This document shows positions 17,700-25,755 of a stretch of 38,906 nt of DNA, one piece after another (position 1 is the stretch's first letter; every line of letters begins with the position of its first letter). This stretch comes from Acidobacteriota bacterium (GTDB lineage: Bacteria > Acidobacteriota > Aminicenantia > Aminicenantales > Saccharicenantaceae). The DNA is taken from the NCBI GenBank assembly GCA_033549365.1, contig JAWSUF010000006.1, positions 205,472 through 244,377 on the forward strand, in the 5' to 3' direction. Both the position numbers and the translations under genes were made by a program. A model generated the notes under the pieces. It did no database searches and had not been told where the DNA came from. It was given only the letters and a program-made list of their open reading frames with translations.

Positions 17700-19013
17700 A
17701 TGGAGTTGCAAATCGTCCTCATCCTGGCCGTCATGGCCGCGGCCTACGCCGTGGCGCATTTCCGGAAGCTGTCGGTCGAACTCAGCATGCTGGCGGCGGC
17801 CGTCGCCGGAGGCCTGGCCGGCGCCTTCATCAAGACGCCCCCGCTCGGCGAGCTGGCCCGCCACCTCGTTGAGGGGTCCTTCACCTACCTGGACGTCATC
17901 CTGGTTTTCGTGACGGCCACGCTTTTCATGGCCGTCATTTCGGAATCCGGAGGCGTGATCTACGCCGTCCGGGGCACGGTCCGCGCCTTTGTCAATATGC
18001 GGGTGATCGCACTTCTCGTGCTTATGATCATCATTCTCATTCCCGGCGCCCTGACGGGAGCCGGGAGCGTCTCGCTCCTTGTCGTCGGTGCTCCCGTGGC
18101 CATGGCCCTCTCCGCGCTCGGCGTTTCCGGAAAACGGACGGCGGCCATCCTCTTCATCACGGCCGGATTGAGCGCGGCCGCTCCCCCGGTCAACATCTGG
18201 GCCATGATCCTTTCCGCCGGAACGGCCATTCCCTATGTGGGGTTCGAACTGCCGCTCGGCATCCCGGTGCTGCTTCTCGGGACGTTCACGGTCCTGACCC
18301 TGGGCCTCAGAAAAGAAAATCCCGTCAGCCGGGAAACGGCCCTCGCCGCCATCCCCGAGGTGCCGGCGGGCATGACCTGGTGGCGCGTCATTCTGCCGTT
18401 TCTGATCTTTTTCGGCCTGGTGATCGCCGCACGCATGTGGCCTTTCGCGCTGCCCATCATGGGCCTCCCTCTTCAGTTCACGATCGCCGGCCTCGTCGCC
18501 TGGCTGGTCAGCCCGAAACGCCCTCATCTGATCCGTCTGGCCCGGACAACCGTCAAAAGACTCCTCCCTCTTCTCACGACCATGGTCGTCGTCGGCATGC
18601 TCCAGCAGATCATGACCACGACCGGGGTCCGCGGCCTACTGTCCTTTCTCGTCATCAGCACACCGTTCGTCCTTTTGATCATGCTGCTGGCCGTTGTCAT
18701 CCCTGTTTCGGAGGGTGTTCTGACTTACGGAGGAGCCGCCGTCCTCGGCATCCCTCTCGTCTGGTTTTTCGACTCGATCGGCTTGCACGCCACCATGGTC
18801 ATCGCCGGACTCAGCCTGCTCTGGCCGCTCGGCGACGGACTGCCGCCGACGGCTCTCATCGGCCGGCTGAGCATCATGGTCTCGGACTATAAGGGCACCT
18901 ACGGAAGTTTCCTGCGAAGCACCTGGCTGCCCTGGCTGGTCATTACGGCCACAGGCCTTCTCATGATCGTCTACAGCGCCAAGCTGAGCTTTCTTGTGCG
19001 TTGGAGCATGTGA
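17700..19013 (+). CDS. TRAP/DctM-like large permease
   Basis: A 437-residue polytopic membrane protein with about eleven to twelve hydrophobic segments, resembling the large membrane subunit (DctM type) of TRAP transporters or related ion-transporter-superfamily permeases. The stretches IPGALTGAGSVSLLVVGAP and ITAGLSAAAPPVNIWAMILSAG look like the paired re-entrant substrate-site regions of that superfamily. The start at 17700 follows GGGAGGA; the frame is open 11 codons upstream. A classic TRAP system also needs a DctQ small subunit and a DctP binding protein. Neither is recognisable, but a 51-residue membrane protein follows after 28 bp and might fill the small-subunit role. It is the first gene of a five-gene plus-strand cluster with three exported proteins. 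The substrate is unknown; a carboxylate or amino-acid-like product of the downstream hydrolases is inferred. Confidence 0.75.
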   Translation: MELQIVLILAVMAAAYAVAHFRKLSVELSMLAAAVAGGLAGAFIKTPPLGELARHLVEGSFTYLDVILVFVTATLFMAVISESGGVIYAVRGTVRAFVNMRVIALLVLMIIILIPGALTGAGSVSLLVVGAPVAMALSALGVSGKRTAAILFITAGLSAAAPPVNIWAMILSAGTAIPYVGFELPLGIPVLLLGTFTVLTLGLRKENPVSRETALAAIPEVPAGMTWWRVILPFLIFFGLVIAARMWPFALPIMGLPLQFTIAGLVAWLVSPKRPHLIRLARTTVKRLLPLLTTMVVVGMLQQIMTTTGVRGLLSFLVISTPFVLLIMLLAVVIPVSEGVLTYGGAAVLGIPLVWFFDSIGLHATMVIAGLSLLWPLGDGLPPTALIGRLSIMVSDYKGTYGSFLRSTWLPWLVITATGLLMIVYSAKLSFLVRWSM

Positions 19014-19041
19014 CCGCGATGAAACACATAGGAGAATCGCC

Positions 19042-19197
19042 ATGACCGTCATCATGGGACTGTACTACGCGATCAGCGCCGGAATTCTGGCCATCCTGAT
19101 CCTGAATTTCATCGAAGAAAAGGACAGCACGCATGACGCGATCCATTATCTGATCGTCATGATTCCGCTTGTCCTGCGCCTCCTGCGGGTGAAGTAG
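19042..19197 (+). CDS. 51-residue membrane protein
   Basis: A small open frame beginning MTVIMGLYYAI with AGGAG seven to eight nt upstream, placed 28 bp after the permease and 13 bp before the deacylase. It has two hydrophobic segments (about residues 3-22 and 34-47) separated by a charged, His-containing loop (FIEEKDSTHDAIHY), and ends in basic residues. I do not recognise a family. Position, ribosome binding site and membrane character suggest a small accessory subunit of the upstream permease, possibly replacing the missing DctQ-type subunit. The alternative is a chance open frame in a GC-rich operon, which the good ribosome binding site argues against. Confidence 0.7.
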   Translation: MTVIMGLYYAISAGILAILILNFIEEKDSTHDAIHYLIVMIPLVLRLLRVK

Positions 19198-19210
19198 AAG
19201 GAGTCCGTCG

Positions 19211-20374
19211 ATGAAACATCCCTGGAAAATCAAAAGTGCGGGGCTCGCGGCGACGGCCGCGGTCCTCATCCTCGGCGGTTTTCAGCTCTACAGCCACCGC
19301 CATCACCGGCTGCCCATCGTGGCCGGCCCCGGCGTGACCCGCATCGCCTATCTGAGCGACTACGGCCCCGGGCTCAAAGGGACCATGGCCGACACGCCGG
19401 TCTTTTTCCTGGAGAGCGGGCATCCCGGCGGCAAGGCCCTCATCATGGGCAACACCCACGCCAACGAGCCCGACGGGATCCTCTCGGTGCTCATTCTGCT
19501 CGAAAACGCCGTCGTCGAAAGCGGCACGCTCATCGTCATTCCCCAATTCAACCACAGCGCCAGCCGGACGACACGGCCCGGCGACGGATATCCCCTGTTT
19601 TTCGAAATCGAAACGCCCTGGGGAGAAAAACGATTTCGCATGGGCAACCGGGACGCCTCCCCTCTCGATCAATGGCCCGATCCCGACGTCACCATCCACT
19701 ATCCGAGCCGCCAGCTCCTCTCCTTCCTCGATATCCGCAACACCAACCGGACCTGGCCCGGACGCCCTGACGGCGCCCTGATGGAGCGGGTGACGTTTGC
19801 GGCCATGGAACTCATGCGCCGCGAAGCGGTCGACCTGGCCGTCGACATCCACGGCGCCGAGACCATGTTTCCGGTCACGAACTGCATTGTCGCTCCGGAA
19901 AAATCCATGCGGCTGGCCACCATGACCGCCCTGAACGTCAAAGCCCGGGAGGGATTCGATTCCCACGTCGAGCCCTCACCCTCAGGATTCCGCGGCCTGT
20001 CCCACAGGGAAATCGGAGACTATTCGGACACCCTGCCGTTTCTTCTTGAAGCCCCGATGCCTTTTCTCGACCAGCCGACCGGCCCCAAAACCGTTGAGCT
20101 CCTTCTCGACGGAAAGGATCCGTTCCTTCTTCGCCTCTCGGAAAAAGGCAAGCTTTTCGTCCCTTATGACGCCGACGGCTGGCCCATCGATAAGCGGGTG
20201 GGCCAGCACACCTCGACCGTCCTGGAGCTTCTCAACCAGTTTTCCCGGAGAACACCGGAACGGGCCGTCGTTTTGAGCGGAGTCCCCCGCTATGCGGACA
20301 TCGTCGAGAACGGCATCGGATTCTATTTCCGGGATCCGGCAACGGTTCCTTCGGACCGCATCCACCTCTATTGA
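19211..20374 (+). CDS. M14-type zinc deacylase (succinylglutamate desuccinylase/aspartoacylase-like), exported
   Basis: A 387-residue zinc hydrolase. An N-terminal hydrophobic segment (about residues 9-24) acts as signal or membrane anchor. The metal site of the carboxypeptidase-M14/AspA-AstE fold is complete: His83 and Glu86 in GNTHANEPDG, and His214 in VDIHGAE. Glu280 in LPFLLEAPM is placed like the catalytic glutamate. NRTWPGRPDG near residue 180 resembles a substrate-carboxylate-binding region. Such enzymes remove acyl groups from N-acyl amino acids, or a C-terminal residue from peptides. The signal segment places it in the periplasm, unlike cytoplasmic AstE. It lies 13 bp after the small membrane protein and presumably supplies a substrate for the permease. 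The exact substrate cannot be read from sequence. Confidence 0.82.
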   Translation: MKHPWKIKSAGLAATAAVLILGGFQLYSHRHHRLPIVAGPGVTRIAYLSDYGPGLKGTMADTPVFFLESGHPGGKALIMGNTHANEPDGILSVLILLENAVVESGTLIVIPQFNHSASRTTRPGDGYPLFFEIETPWGEKRFRMGNRDASPLDQWPDPDVTIHYPSRQLLSFLDIRNTNRTWPGRPDGALMERVTFAAMELMRREAVDLAVDIHGAETMFPVTNCIVAPEKSMRLATMTALNVKAREGFDSHVEPSPSGFRGLSHREIGDYSDTLPFLLEAPMPFLDQPTGPKTVELLLDGKDPFLLRLSEKGKLFVPYDADGWPIDKRVGQHTSTVLELLNQFSRRTPERAVVLSGVPRYADIVENGIGFYFRDPATVPSDRIHLY

Positions 20375-20376
20375 CA

Positions 20377-20405
20377 TTGAAATTCGCCGGAAAAACGGAT
20401 ATGGT
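20377..20405 (+). promoter_or_regulatory. possible internal promoter before the C69-type peptidase
   Basis: TTGAAA (20377-20382), a 17-nt spacer and TATGGT (20400-20405) lie in the 77-bp gap between the deacylase and the peptidase gene. This could allow extra or separate expression of the last two genes. Confidence 0.4.
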
Positions 20406-20451
20406 ATCGGCATACGAAAAAATGATGGATTTTCATCTTCGGAGGTATCTC

Positions 20452-22194
20452 ATGACAAAAAGGACATTATGGCGGAATTCCGTCCTCGTCCTGGCCCTGA
20501 TCTTCGCGGCCGGATCGTTTTCCGCGGCCGTCGACGACGCCCGGCCCGAAAGACAGTGGGGTCCCGAGGGCTGCACCGTCATCCTGGTCGGCAAGGACGC
20601 ATCCACGGACGGCTCGGTCATCAGCACCCATACCGCCGACTGCGGCGTCTGCGACTGGACGTTCCGCTGGGTTCCGGGCGCCGAACACGCGGAGGGCGCA
20701 ACCCGAAAAATCTACCGCATTTCCCAGTACCACACCTGGCCGCCCTCCCAGGGCCTGAAATGGGAGCGATATCGGGATGATTTCAGCGGCCTCGAAATCC
20801 CCCAGCCTTCCCGCACCTATGGGTACTACCACGGCATGTTCGGCTACATGAACGAAAACCAGGTGGCCATCTCCGAATCCACCACGGGAACCCATCGCCA
20901 ACTCATCAATTCCACGCCGTCCGCCCAGATCGACCTGACCATGCTGACGCTCCTGGCCATGGAGCGGTCCAAGACCGCCCGCGACGCCATCCGCATCATG
21001 GGCGAGCTGGCCGAAACTTACGGCTACGGATTCCATGACGACGGCGAGATGCTGGCCGTCTCCGACCCCGACGAAATCTGGATCTTCGAAATCATGCCGG
21101 TCGGTCCGCTGTGGTCGCCCGATTCCGGAACACCGGGAGCCGTCTGGTGCGCCCAGCGTGTGCCGGACGATCACGTCAGCGTCTGCCCCAACGAGTCCCG
21201 GATCGGGGAAATCGACCTCACCAAGCCCGATTATTTCATGGCCTCGAAGCACGTCGTTTCTTTCGCCGTCGAGAAAAAGCTGTACAACCCCGACAGCGGA
21301 AAACCCTTCAGCTGGAAGCACGCCTATTCTCCGGCGGACACCAGCGCCACGGCCAGCGGCGGATCCCGAGCCCGGATGTGGCGGTTTTTCGATCTGGCCG
21401 CCCCTTCGAAGAAATTCAGTCCCGACACCCCGAATATGGATTTCCCGTTCTCGGTGAAACCCGACAAAAAGCTCTCGCTCCAGGACGTCATGAACATGAC
21501 CCGGGACAAATACCAGGGAACGCCCTTCGACACCGGAGCCGGTCTCCGCGGCGGGCCGTTCAGCAATCCGAACTACCACCCACGCCCCGTTCGCGTCGGC
21601 GATCAGACCTATCCCACGCCCCGTCCCATCGGCGTCAACCGGGCCGAATACACGACCATCACCCAGGTCCGGAGAGGCCTGCCGAATGAGATCGGCGGCA
21701 TCCTCTGGATCGCTTTCGGCGCGCAGGATACGGCCTGCTACATGCCGTTCTATCTCGGGGCGGCCGAAATCCCGCATTCCTTCGAGATCGGCGATCACTG
21801 GGAATTCGACCGCGGCTCGGCCCGCTGGGCCTTCGATTACGTCGACACCCTGGCCCAGGTGGCCTATTCGCACGCCATCAAGGATGTTCAGGCGGCCATC
21901 GAAGTCTGGGAGGGCGGCGCCATCGAGCGGACCCGCATGATCGACGACCTGGCCCTGCGCCTGCACAAGGAAGACCCGGCCAAGGCGGCCGACTTCCTCA
22001 ACATGTACAGCATCCGGAATGCCGAAAGCGCGGTCAACGCCTGGTGGAAACTCGGCGACGACCTCATCGTCAAATACCGGGGCCTCAGCATCTACGACCC
22101 GGTGAAGCGCACACGGATCGACCTCCCCTATCCGGAAGAATGGCTGAAAGAGGTCATCCGTTACCACGGCATCGAGCCGACCAAGAAAAAATAA
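20452..22194 (+). CDS. exported C69-type (U34) dipeptidase
   Basis: A 580-residue member of the peptidase C69 family, N-terminal-nucleophile hydrolases that cleave dipeptides or short peptides. A signal peptide (about residues 1-26) precedes Cys41 in EGCTVILVGKDASTDGSV. That is the expected nucleophile context, and Cys41 would become N-terminal after autoprocessing. Later family features are TYGYYHGMFGYMNENQVAISEST, where Asn and Glu residues line the active site, and LLAMERSKTARDAIRIMGEL. The start at 20452 has CGGAGG nearby; the open frame extends 27 codons upstream but without a ribosome binding site. Gene context (permease, deacylase and DUF6305-like protein) suggests periplasmic breakdown of peptides or amino-acid conjugates before uptake. 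Confidence 0.88.
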   Translation: MTKRTLWRNSVLVLALIFAAGSFSAAVDDARPERQWGPEGCTVILVGKDASTDGSVISTHTADCGVCDWTFRWVPGAEHAEGATRKIYRISQYHTWPPSQGLKWERYRDDFSGLEIPQPSRTYGYYHGMFGYMNENQVAISESTTGTHRQLINSTPSAQIDLTMLTLLAMERSKTARDAIRIMGELAETYGYGFHDDGEMLAVSDPDEIWIFEIMPVGPLWSPDSGTPGAVWCAQRVPDDHVSVCPNESRIGEIDLTKPDYFMASKHVVSFAVEKKLYNPDSGKPFSWKHAYSPADTSATASGGSRARMWRFFDLAAPSKKFSPDTPNMDFPFSVKPDKKLSLQDVMNMTRDKYQGTPFDTGAGLRGGPFSNPNYHPRPVRVGDQTYPTPRPIGVNRAEYTTITQVRRGLPNEIGGILWIAFGAQDTACYMPFYLGAAEIPHSFEIGDHWEFDRGSARWAFDYVDTLAQVAYSHAIKDVQAAIEVWEGGAIERTRMIDDLALRLHKEDPAKAADFLNMYSIRNAESAVNAWWKLGDDLIVKYRGLSIYDPVKRTRIDLPYPEEWLKEVIRYHGIEPTKKK

Positions 22195-22243
22195 CCTCCG
22201 ACGTCCGGCTCGAACCGGATGCGGCGACAAAGGAGTTGAATTG

Positions 22244-22927
22244 ATGAAAACATATCGCTTGCCCGTTTTTCTGGCGATTGCAGCCGGGATTCTTCTCACA
22301 GCCCCGTCGGGATGGACGTCCGGCGGCGACGTGCCCAAGGCCGAACTTCCGGTTCTGACGACATCGGCGGGCCAGAGCCCCGATATCACCACGCTGAACA
22401 TCATCTGCGAGGAAGCCGGAATTCCCTATGATTATTGCGACGTCCCCACAGTCGAGATCATCGCGGCCGGTGTCGGGTTGGGCGGACAGACAACCCAGGA
22501 GGGCGGCGGGTTTTACGCCGAGGTCCACTCCGACCTCGACAAGCACCCCGAGGGCACGCCCTACAAGACCGTGATCTTCGCGATCGGCGCCAGCCTCAAG
22601 GGAATGGGCGCCTCCGGCCTGACCGTGGACGACGAAGTCAACCGCCTGAAAAAGATCGTCGACCATTGCAAGAGCCAAAAGATTTTCATGATCGCCGTCC
22701 ACGTCGGGGGAACCTCCAAGCGGGGCGCTCCGGGCAGCGACAACGAGCGCATGATCGACGCCGTCGCCCCCTTTGCGGATTATCTCGTCGTCACCAAGGA
22801 CGCCAACAAGGACGGCCGGTTCACGAAGATTTCCCAGGACAACGGCATTCCGCTCACGGAGATCGATTTCGCGCTCGGCCTGGTCGGCGTTCTCCAGCAG
22901 GCCTTCGGCATGTCAACAAAAACCTGA
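22244..22927 (+). CDS. exported DUF6305-like protein
   Basis: A 227-residue protein with a signal peptide (about residues 1-24) and a mature domain starting at AELPVLTTSAGQSPD. It has an alternating beta/alpha pattern with YKTVIFAIGASLKGMGASG, KIFMIAVHVGG and DYLVVTKDANKDGRFTKIS. From memory this resembles the uncharacterised DUF6305 family; a search would be needed to confirm it. Four cysteine or histidine residues are visible but no catalytic pattern is recognised. AAGGAG lies eight nt before the ATG. It closes the cluster and could be a periplasmic binding or accessory component for the permease. The gene is immediately followed by a histidine-kinase remnant, so its 3' border is a rearrangement point. 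Confidence 0.72.
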   Translation: MKTYRLPVFLAIAAGILLTAPSGWTSGGDVPKAELPVLTTSAGQSPDITTLNIICEEAGIPYDYCDVPTVEIIAAGVGLGGQTTQEGGGFYAEVHSDLDKHPEGTPYKTVIFAIGASLKGMGASGLTVDDEVNRLKKIVDHCKSQKIFMIAVHVGGTSKRGAPGSDNERMIDAVAPFADYLVVTKDANKDGRFTKISQDNGIPLTEIDFALGLVGVLQQAFGMSTKT

Positions 22928-22928
22928 A

Positions 22929-23030
22929 AACGGCTTCGGGCTTCAGATCGTCTCGGATCCCGTCAATCAGATCGACGGAACAATGGACATCGACCGCAAG
23001 GAGGGAACGACGGTCACGATCCGGTTTTGA
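22929..23030 (+). pseudogene. C-terminal remnant of a sensor histidine kinase
   Basis: An in-frame stretch of about 33 codons ending in TGA at 23030 reads ENGFGLQIVSDPVNQIDG, then DIDRKEGTTVTIRF. This matches the end of a histidine-kinase ATPase domain (GFGLQLV G-box, then the final beta-strands with G-T-x-x-x-I-x-F), most like the HWE/HisKA_2 type. No start codon, N-box or upstream kinase sequence exists; the DUF6305-like gene ends at 22927. It therefore looks like the relic of a kinase truncated by a deletion or insertion, stopping 10 bp from the tRNA-Leu 3' end. Confidence 0.6.
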
Positions 23031-23040
23031 ATTCTTGTAT

Positions 23041-23125
23041 GCCGGAGGTGGGAATCGAACCCACACCCCTGTCGCCAGGGACTGGATTTTGAGTCCAGCG
23101 CGTCTGCCAGTTCCGCCACTCCGGC
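23041..23125 (-). tRNA. tRNA-Leu (anticodon CAA)
   Basis: An 85-nt leucine tRNA with a long variable arm. The acceptor stem GCCGGAG/CTCCGGC pairs perfectly at 23119-23125 and 23041-23047. The anticodon loop CTCAAAA has CAA at 23089-23091 (plus-strand TTG), reading UUG. The T-arm GGTTCGAATCCC is canonical. CCA is not encoded. Confidence 0.97.
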
Positions 23126-23133
23126 CCGTCCCA

Positions 23134-23162
23134 TATGTAACAAATTCGAGGACACCGGTCAA
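23134..23162 (-). promoter_or_regulatory. promoter of tRNA-Leu
   Basis: On the minus strand TTGACC (23157-23162), a 17-nt spacer and TACATA (23134-23139) precede the tRNA 5' end by 8 nt, which fits transcription starting almost at the mature end. Confidence 0.7.
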
Positions 23163-23178
23163 CAGGCCGCTGCGCCGG

Positions 23179-23207
23179 TTGATTTCCGATCGTCATGTGT
23201 GATAAAA
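23179..23207 (+). promoter_or_regulatory. possible promoter of the heptose operon
   Basis: TTGATT (23179-23184) is followed after 16-18 nt by an A/T-rich -10-like stretch, GATAAAA (23201-23207). It lies 20 nt before the kinase ATG at 23227, which lacks a clear ribosome binding site. Confidence 0.4.
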
Positions 23208-23226
23208 AAAGCTTCACTTGAACCCC

Positions 23227-24228
23227 ATGAAAACAGACACCGTCCGCCTTCTTGAAATCGCCGGGCGCCTGGCCGGACACCGGATCGCCGTCTGGGGCGA
23301 CTTCATTCTGGACGAATACATTTATGGAACCACGCGCCGGATCTCCCGCGAAGCCCCGGTTCTGATCCTGTCTTACAGTGACCGGGAATTCACCCTGGGC
23401 GGGGCCGGGAACGCCCTCCAGAACCTCAAAGCCCTGGGGGCTCAGCCCGTCCCCGTCGGCGCCGTCGGCCTGGATGACGCCGGCCGCAAAATCCTGGCCA
23501 TGCTGAAAAAAATGGGCATTGCCTCGGATCACATGCTTCAGGTTCCGGGCTATGCCACACCTCTCAAAACCCGCGTTCTGGCCGGCGAACACAACACCCG
23601 CAAGCAGCAGATCCTGCGCATCGACCGGGAAAGCCGGATTCCCGCCGCAGCCGACATAAAAAAGAGCTTCTCCTCGGCGCTCCGCGATCTGGTCCGGAAT
23701 TGCGCCGGCCTTCTGGTTTCGGACTACAACTACGGAGCGGTCGATCCGGAAATCTTCAAATCCGCCTCTCCCGTCTTCCGCGGGAAACAAAGGTCCGTCA
23801 CGCTGGATTCCCGTTTCCGCATTCTTGATTTTCCAGGCGGAACCACGGCCACACCGAACGAAACCGAAGTCCGGGATGCGTTGCAGCGGGATATCCGGGA
23901 AGAAGACCCGACGCTGCGGAAGGCCGGACGCGATCTTCTCCGCCGTCTCCGGTCGCCGGCCCTTCTGATTACGCGGGGGGCCCGCGGCATGATTCTCTTC
24001 GAAACCGGCCGCCCTCCCTATCACATTCCCGCCCACGGCCCTTCCGACATCGTGGACGTCACGGGGGCGGGCGATACGGTCATCAGTGTTTACACTCTCG
24101 CCCTGGCCGCCGGCGCATCCTTCCGCGAAGCCGCCCAACTGGCCAATCGGGCCGGAAGCGTCGTGGTCATGAAAAAAGGCGCAGCCGTCCTTTCGGGCGA
24201 AGAACTCCGGCAGGCGATTCTCTCGTGA
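23227..24228 (+). CDS. hldA: D-glycero-beta-D-manno-heptose-7-phosphate kinase (HldA/RfaE1)
   Basis: A 333-residue PfkB-family kinase matching the N-terminal domain of HldE. It adds the anomeric phosphate to heptose 7-phosphate in ADP-heptose synthesis. Visible motifs are the N-terminal GDFILDEYIYG, the sugar-site region FTLGGAGNALQNLKALG, and DVTGAGDTVIS with the catalytic base Asp283. The start at 23227 (MKTDTVRLLE) is the first ATG; a TTG lies three codons earlier. Its TGA overlaps the GTG of the next gene by 4 bp, so kinase and nucleotidyltransferase are separate but coupled proteins rather than one fused HldE. Confidence 0.92.
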   Translation: MKTDTVRLLEIAGRLAGHRIAVWGDFILDEYIYGTTRRISREAPVLILSYSDREFTLGGAGNALQNLKALGAQPVPVGAVGLDDAGRKILAMLKKMGIASDHMLQVPGYATPLKTRVLAGEHNTRKQQILRIDRESRIPAAADIKKSFSSALRDLVRNCAGLLVSDYNYGAVDPEIFKSASPVFRGKQRSVTLDSRFRILDFPGGTTATPNETEVRDALQRDIREEDPTLRKAGRDLLRRLRSPALLITRGARGMILFETGRPPYHIPAHGPSDIVDVTGAGDTVISVYTLALAAGASFREAAQLANRAGSVVVMKKGAAVLSGEELRQAILS

Positions 24229-24731
24229 AGCCGGACAAACTCAAATCCCTCTCCCGCCTATCCCGCATTGTCAGAGAAGAAAAGAGAAAGGGCCGAAAGG
24301 TTGTTTTGGCCAACGGCTGCTTCGATCTCATCCACGCCGGACACGTCCGTTATCTCCGCCACTGTCAATCGGCCGGCGATATTCTTATCGTCGCCCTCAA
24401 CAGCGATGCTTCGACCCGGCGGCTCAAGGGACCCGGCCGCCCTCTTCTTCCCCAGGACGAGCGGGCCGAGATCCTCTGCGCCTTCGAATTCGTGGATTAC
24501 GTCACGATCTTTGCCGAAGACAACGTCGAAAACATCCTCCGAACCCTCAAACCCGACGTCCACGCCAAAGGTTCGGATTATTCCGTCGACACCGTTCCGG
24601 AACGGGCGGTCGTCAGGGCCTACGGCGGAGAGATCTTCATCGCCGGAGGCCCGAAGATCCGCTCCACATCCGAAGTCATCCGGAATCTGACGGCGGCCCG
24701 GCGACAGGGGGGCGGACGTGGCGACCGCTGA
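24225..24731 (+). CDS. hldC: D-glycero-beta-D-manno-heptose-1-phosphate adenylyltransferase (HldC/RfaE2)
   Basis: A 168-residue nucleotidyltransferase of the cytidylyltransferase-like fold that adenylates heptose 1-phosphate to give ADP-heptose. The phosphate-binding motif H37-A-G-H40 lies in CFDLIHAGHVRYL, followed by VALNSDASTRRLKGPGRP. The late family motif IRSTSEVIRNL is present. It starts with GTG at 24225, overlapping hldA by 4 bp, and its end overlaps the heptosyltransferase by 14 bp. Size equals the C-terminal half of HldE. An epimerase (HldD) and phosphatase (GmhB) are not in the window. Confidence 0.93.
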   Translation: MKPDKLKSLSRLSRIVREEKRKGRKVVLANGCFDLIHAGHVRYLRHCQSAGDILIVALNSDASTRRLKGPGRPLLPQDERAEILCAFEFVDYVTIFAEDNVENILRTLKPDVHAKGSDYSVDTVPERAVVRAYGGEIFIAGGPKIRSTSEVIRNLTAARRQGGGRGDR

Positions 24732-25755
24732 TTCCCGGTCTTCCGGCCGTCCGGATGAGTCCTTTCTTGTCATCCGTCTCAGTTCCCTGGGAGATATCAT
24801 TCACACGTTGCCGGCCTTTGCGGCCCTGCGAAAGGCCTTTCCCGGCGCACGCATCTCCTGGCTGGTCGAGAAGGCGGGAAAAGACATTCTCGATCTCGTC
24901 CCGGGAATCGACGAGATCATTGTCGCCCGCTCGAAAGGCTGGTTGCGGCGGCTACGCGACCGGAACCGGACGGCGCTCGATTTTCAGGGATTGTTGAAGT
25001 CGGCCGCGGCGGCCCGCCTTTCCGGCGCCAGGCGAAGGATCGGCTTCGCCAAGGCCAACCTGCGGGAACCGGCGGCCGGAGTCTTCTACACCGAACGGGC
25101 CCGCGAAGCCGACGAGAATCGGCACGTCATCGCCAGGAATCTCGGGCTTCTTGAAAACCTCGGCATCATCGACGGCGGCTGGAACTTTCCCATCGAGATT
25201 CCCCCGAATCTTCGGGCCGGCGTCGTCGGCAAAATCCAGGAACTCGGGTTTTCCCCTCCGTCGCGCATCGTGATCATCAACGTCGGCGCCGCCTGGGAGA
25301 CCAAGAGGTGGACGGCCGACAAGTGGGCTTCCGTTCTCAGCCGGCTGAAAACGCCGGACATCTTTCCCCTTATCCTCTGGGGAACGGATATCGAACGCGG
25401 CATCGCCCGGGACCTGGCGGCCAAAACCGGAGCCGTCCCGGCGCCTTTCATGAGCATCGCGGAAGTCCTGGCTCTGATAGAACAATCCGCCCTTCTCCTC
25501 AGCGGAGACACCTTCGCCCTCCAGGCCGCCTGCGCTTTGGGAACGCCCGTTGTCGGGATTTTCGGCCCGACCAACCCGGCCCGGAACGGACCCTTCGGAC
25601 CGCTGGACAAAACCCTTCACTTGCCAATTCCCTGCCATCCCTGTTATAAAAGGGAATGTTCCCGCCTGGAATGCCTGAGCCGTCTCGACCCCGATCGAGT
25701 CGCCGAGCAGGCCGAGAACGTGCTGAAAGACAATGACGGATCATCCAATCGTTGA
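24718..25755 (+). CDS. GT9-family heptosyltransferase
   Basis: A 345-residue glycosyltransferase of family 9 (ADP-heptose:LPS heptosyltransferase, WaaC/WaaF type), probably acting on the inner core of lipopolysaccharide at the cytoplasmic face. The N-terminal domain starts with FLVIRLSSLGDIIHTLPAF. The C-terminal nucleotide-sugar domain has LLLSGDTFALQAACALGTP and VVGIFGPTNP, and ends in the Cys-containing CHPCYKRECSRLECLS seen in many members. GTG at 24718 is the likely start, inside hldC and after a G-rich stretch. Linkage to hldA/hldC supports ADP-heptose as donor. Acceptor position is unknown. Confidence 0.88.
   Translation: MATADSRSSGRPDESFLVIRLSSLGDIIHTLPAFAALRKAFPGARISWLVEKAGKDILDLVPGIDEIIVARSKGWLRRLRDRNRTALDFQGLLKSAAAARLSGARRRIGFAKANLREPAAGVFYTERAREADENRHVIARNLGLLENLGIIDGGWNFPIEIPPNLRAGVVGKIQELGFSPPSRIVIINVGAAWETKRWTADKWASVLSRLKTPDIFPLILWGTDIERGIARDLAAKTGAVPAPFMSIAEVLALIEQSALLLSGDTFALQAACALGTPVVGIFGPTNPARNGPFGPLDKTLHLPIPCHPCYKRECSRLECLSRLDPDRVAEQAENVLKDNDGSSNR

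Noticed and set aside
20467-22404. Long minus-strand open frame (645 codons) opposite the C69-type peptidase
   Set aside because: The plus strand carries a recognisable signal peptide, nucleophile Cys and ribosome binding site; the opposite frame is an Arg/Gly/Val-rich shadow.
17700-22927. A complete classical TRAP transporter
   Set aside because: No DctP-type binding protein or normal-sized DctQ subunit is recognisable; only the large permease fits, hence the cautious call.
23041-23125. An integrated element with attachment sites at tRNA-Leu
   Set aside because: No integrase gene is present and no second copy of the tRNA 3' end was noticed in the window; only the kinase remnant hints at rearrangement, so it is kept as a hypothesis, not a feature.
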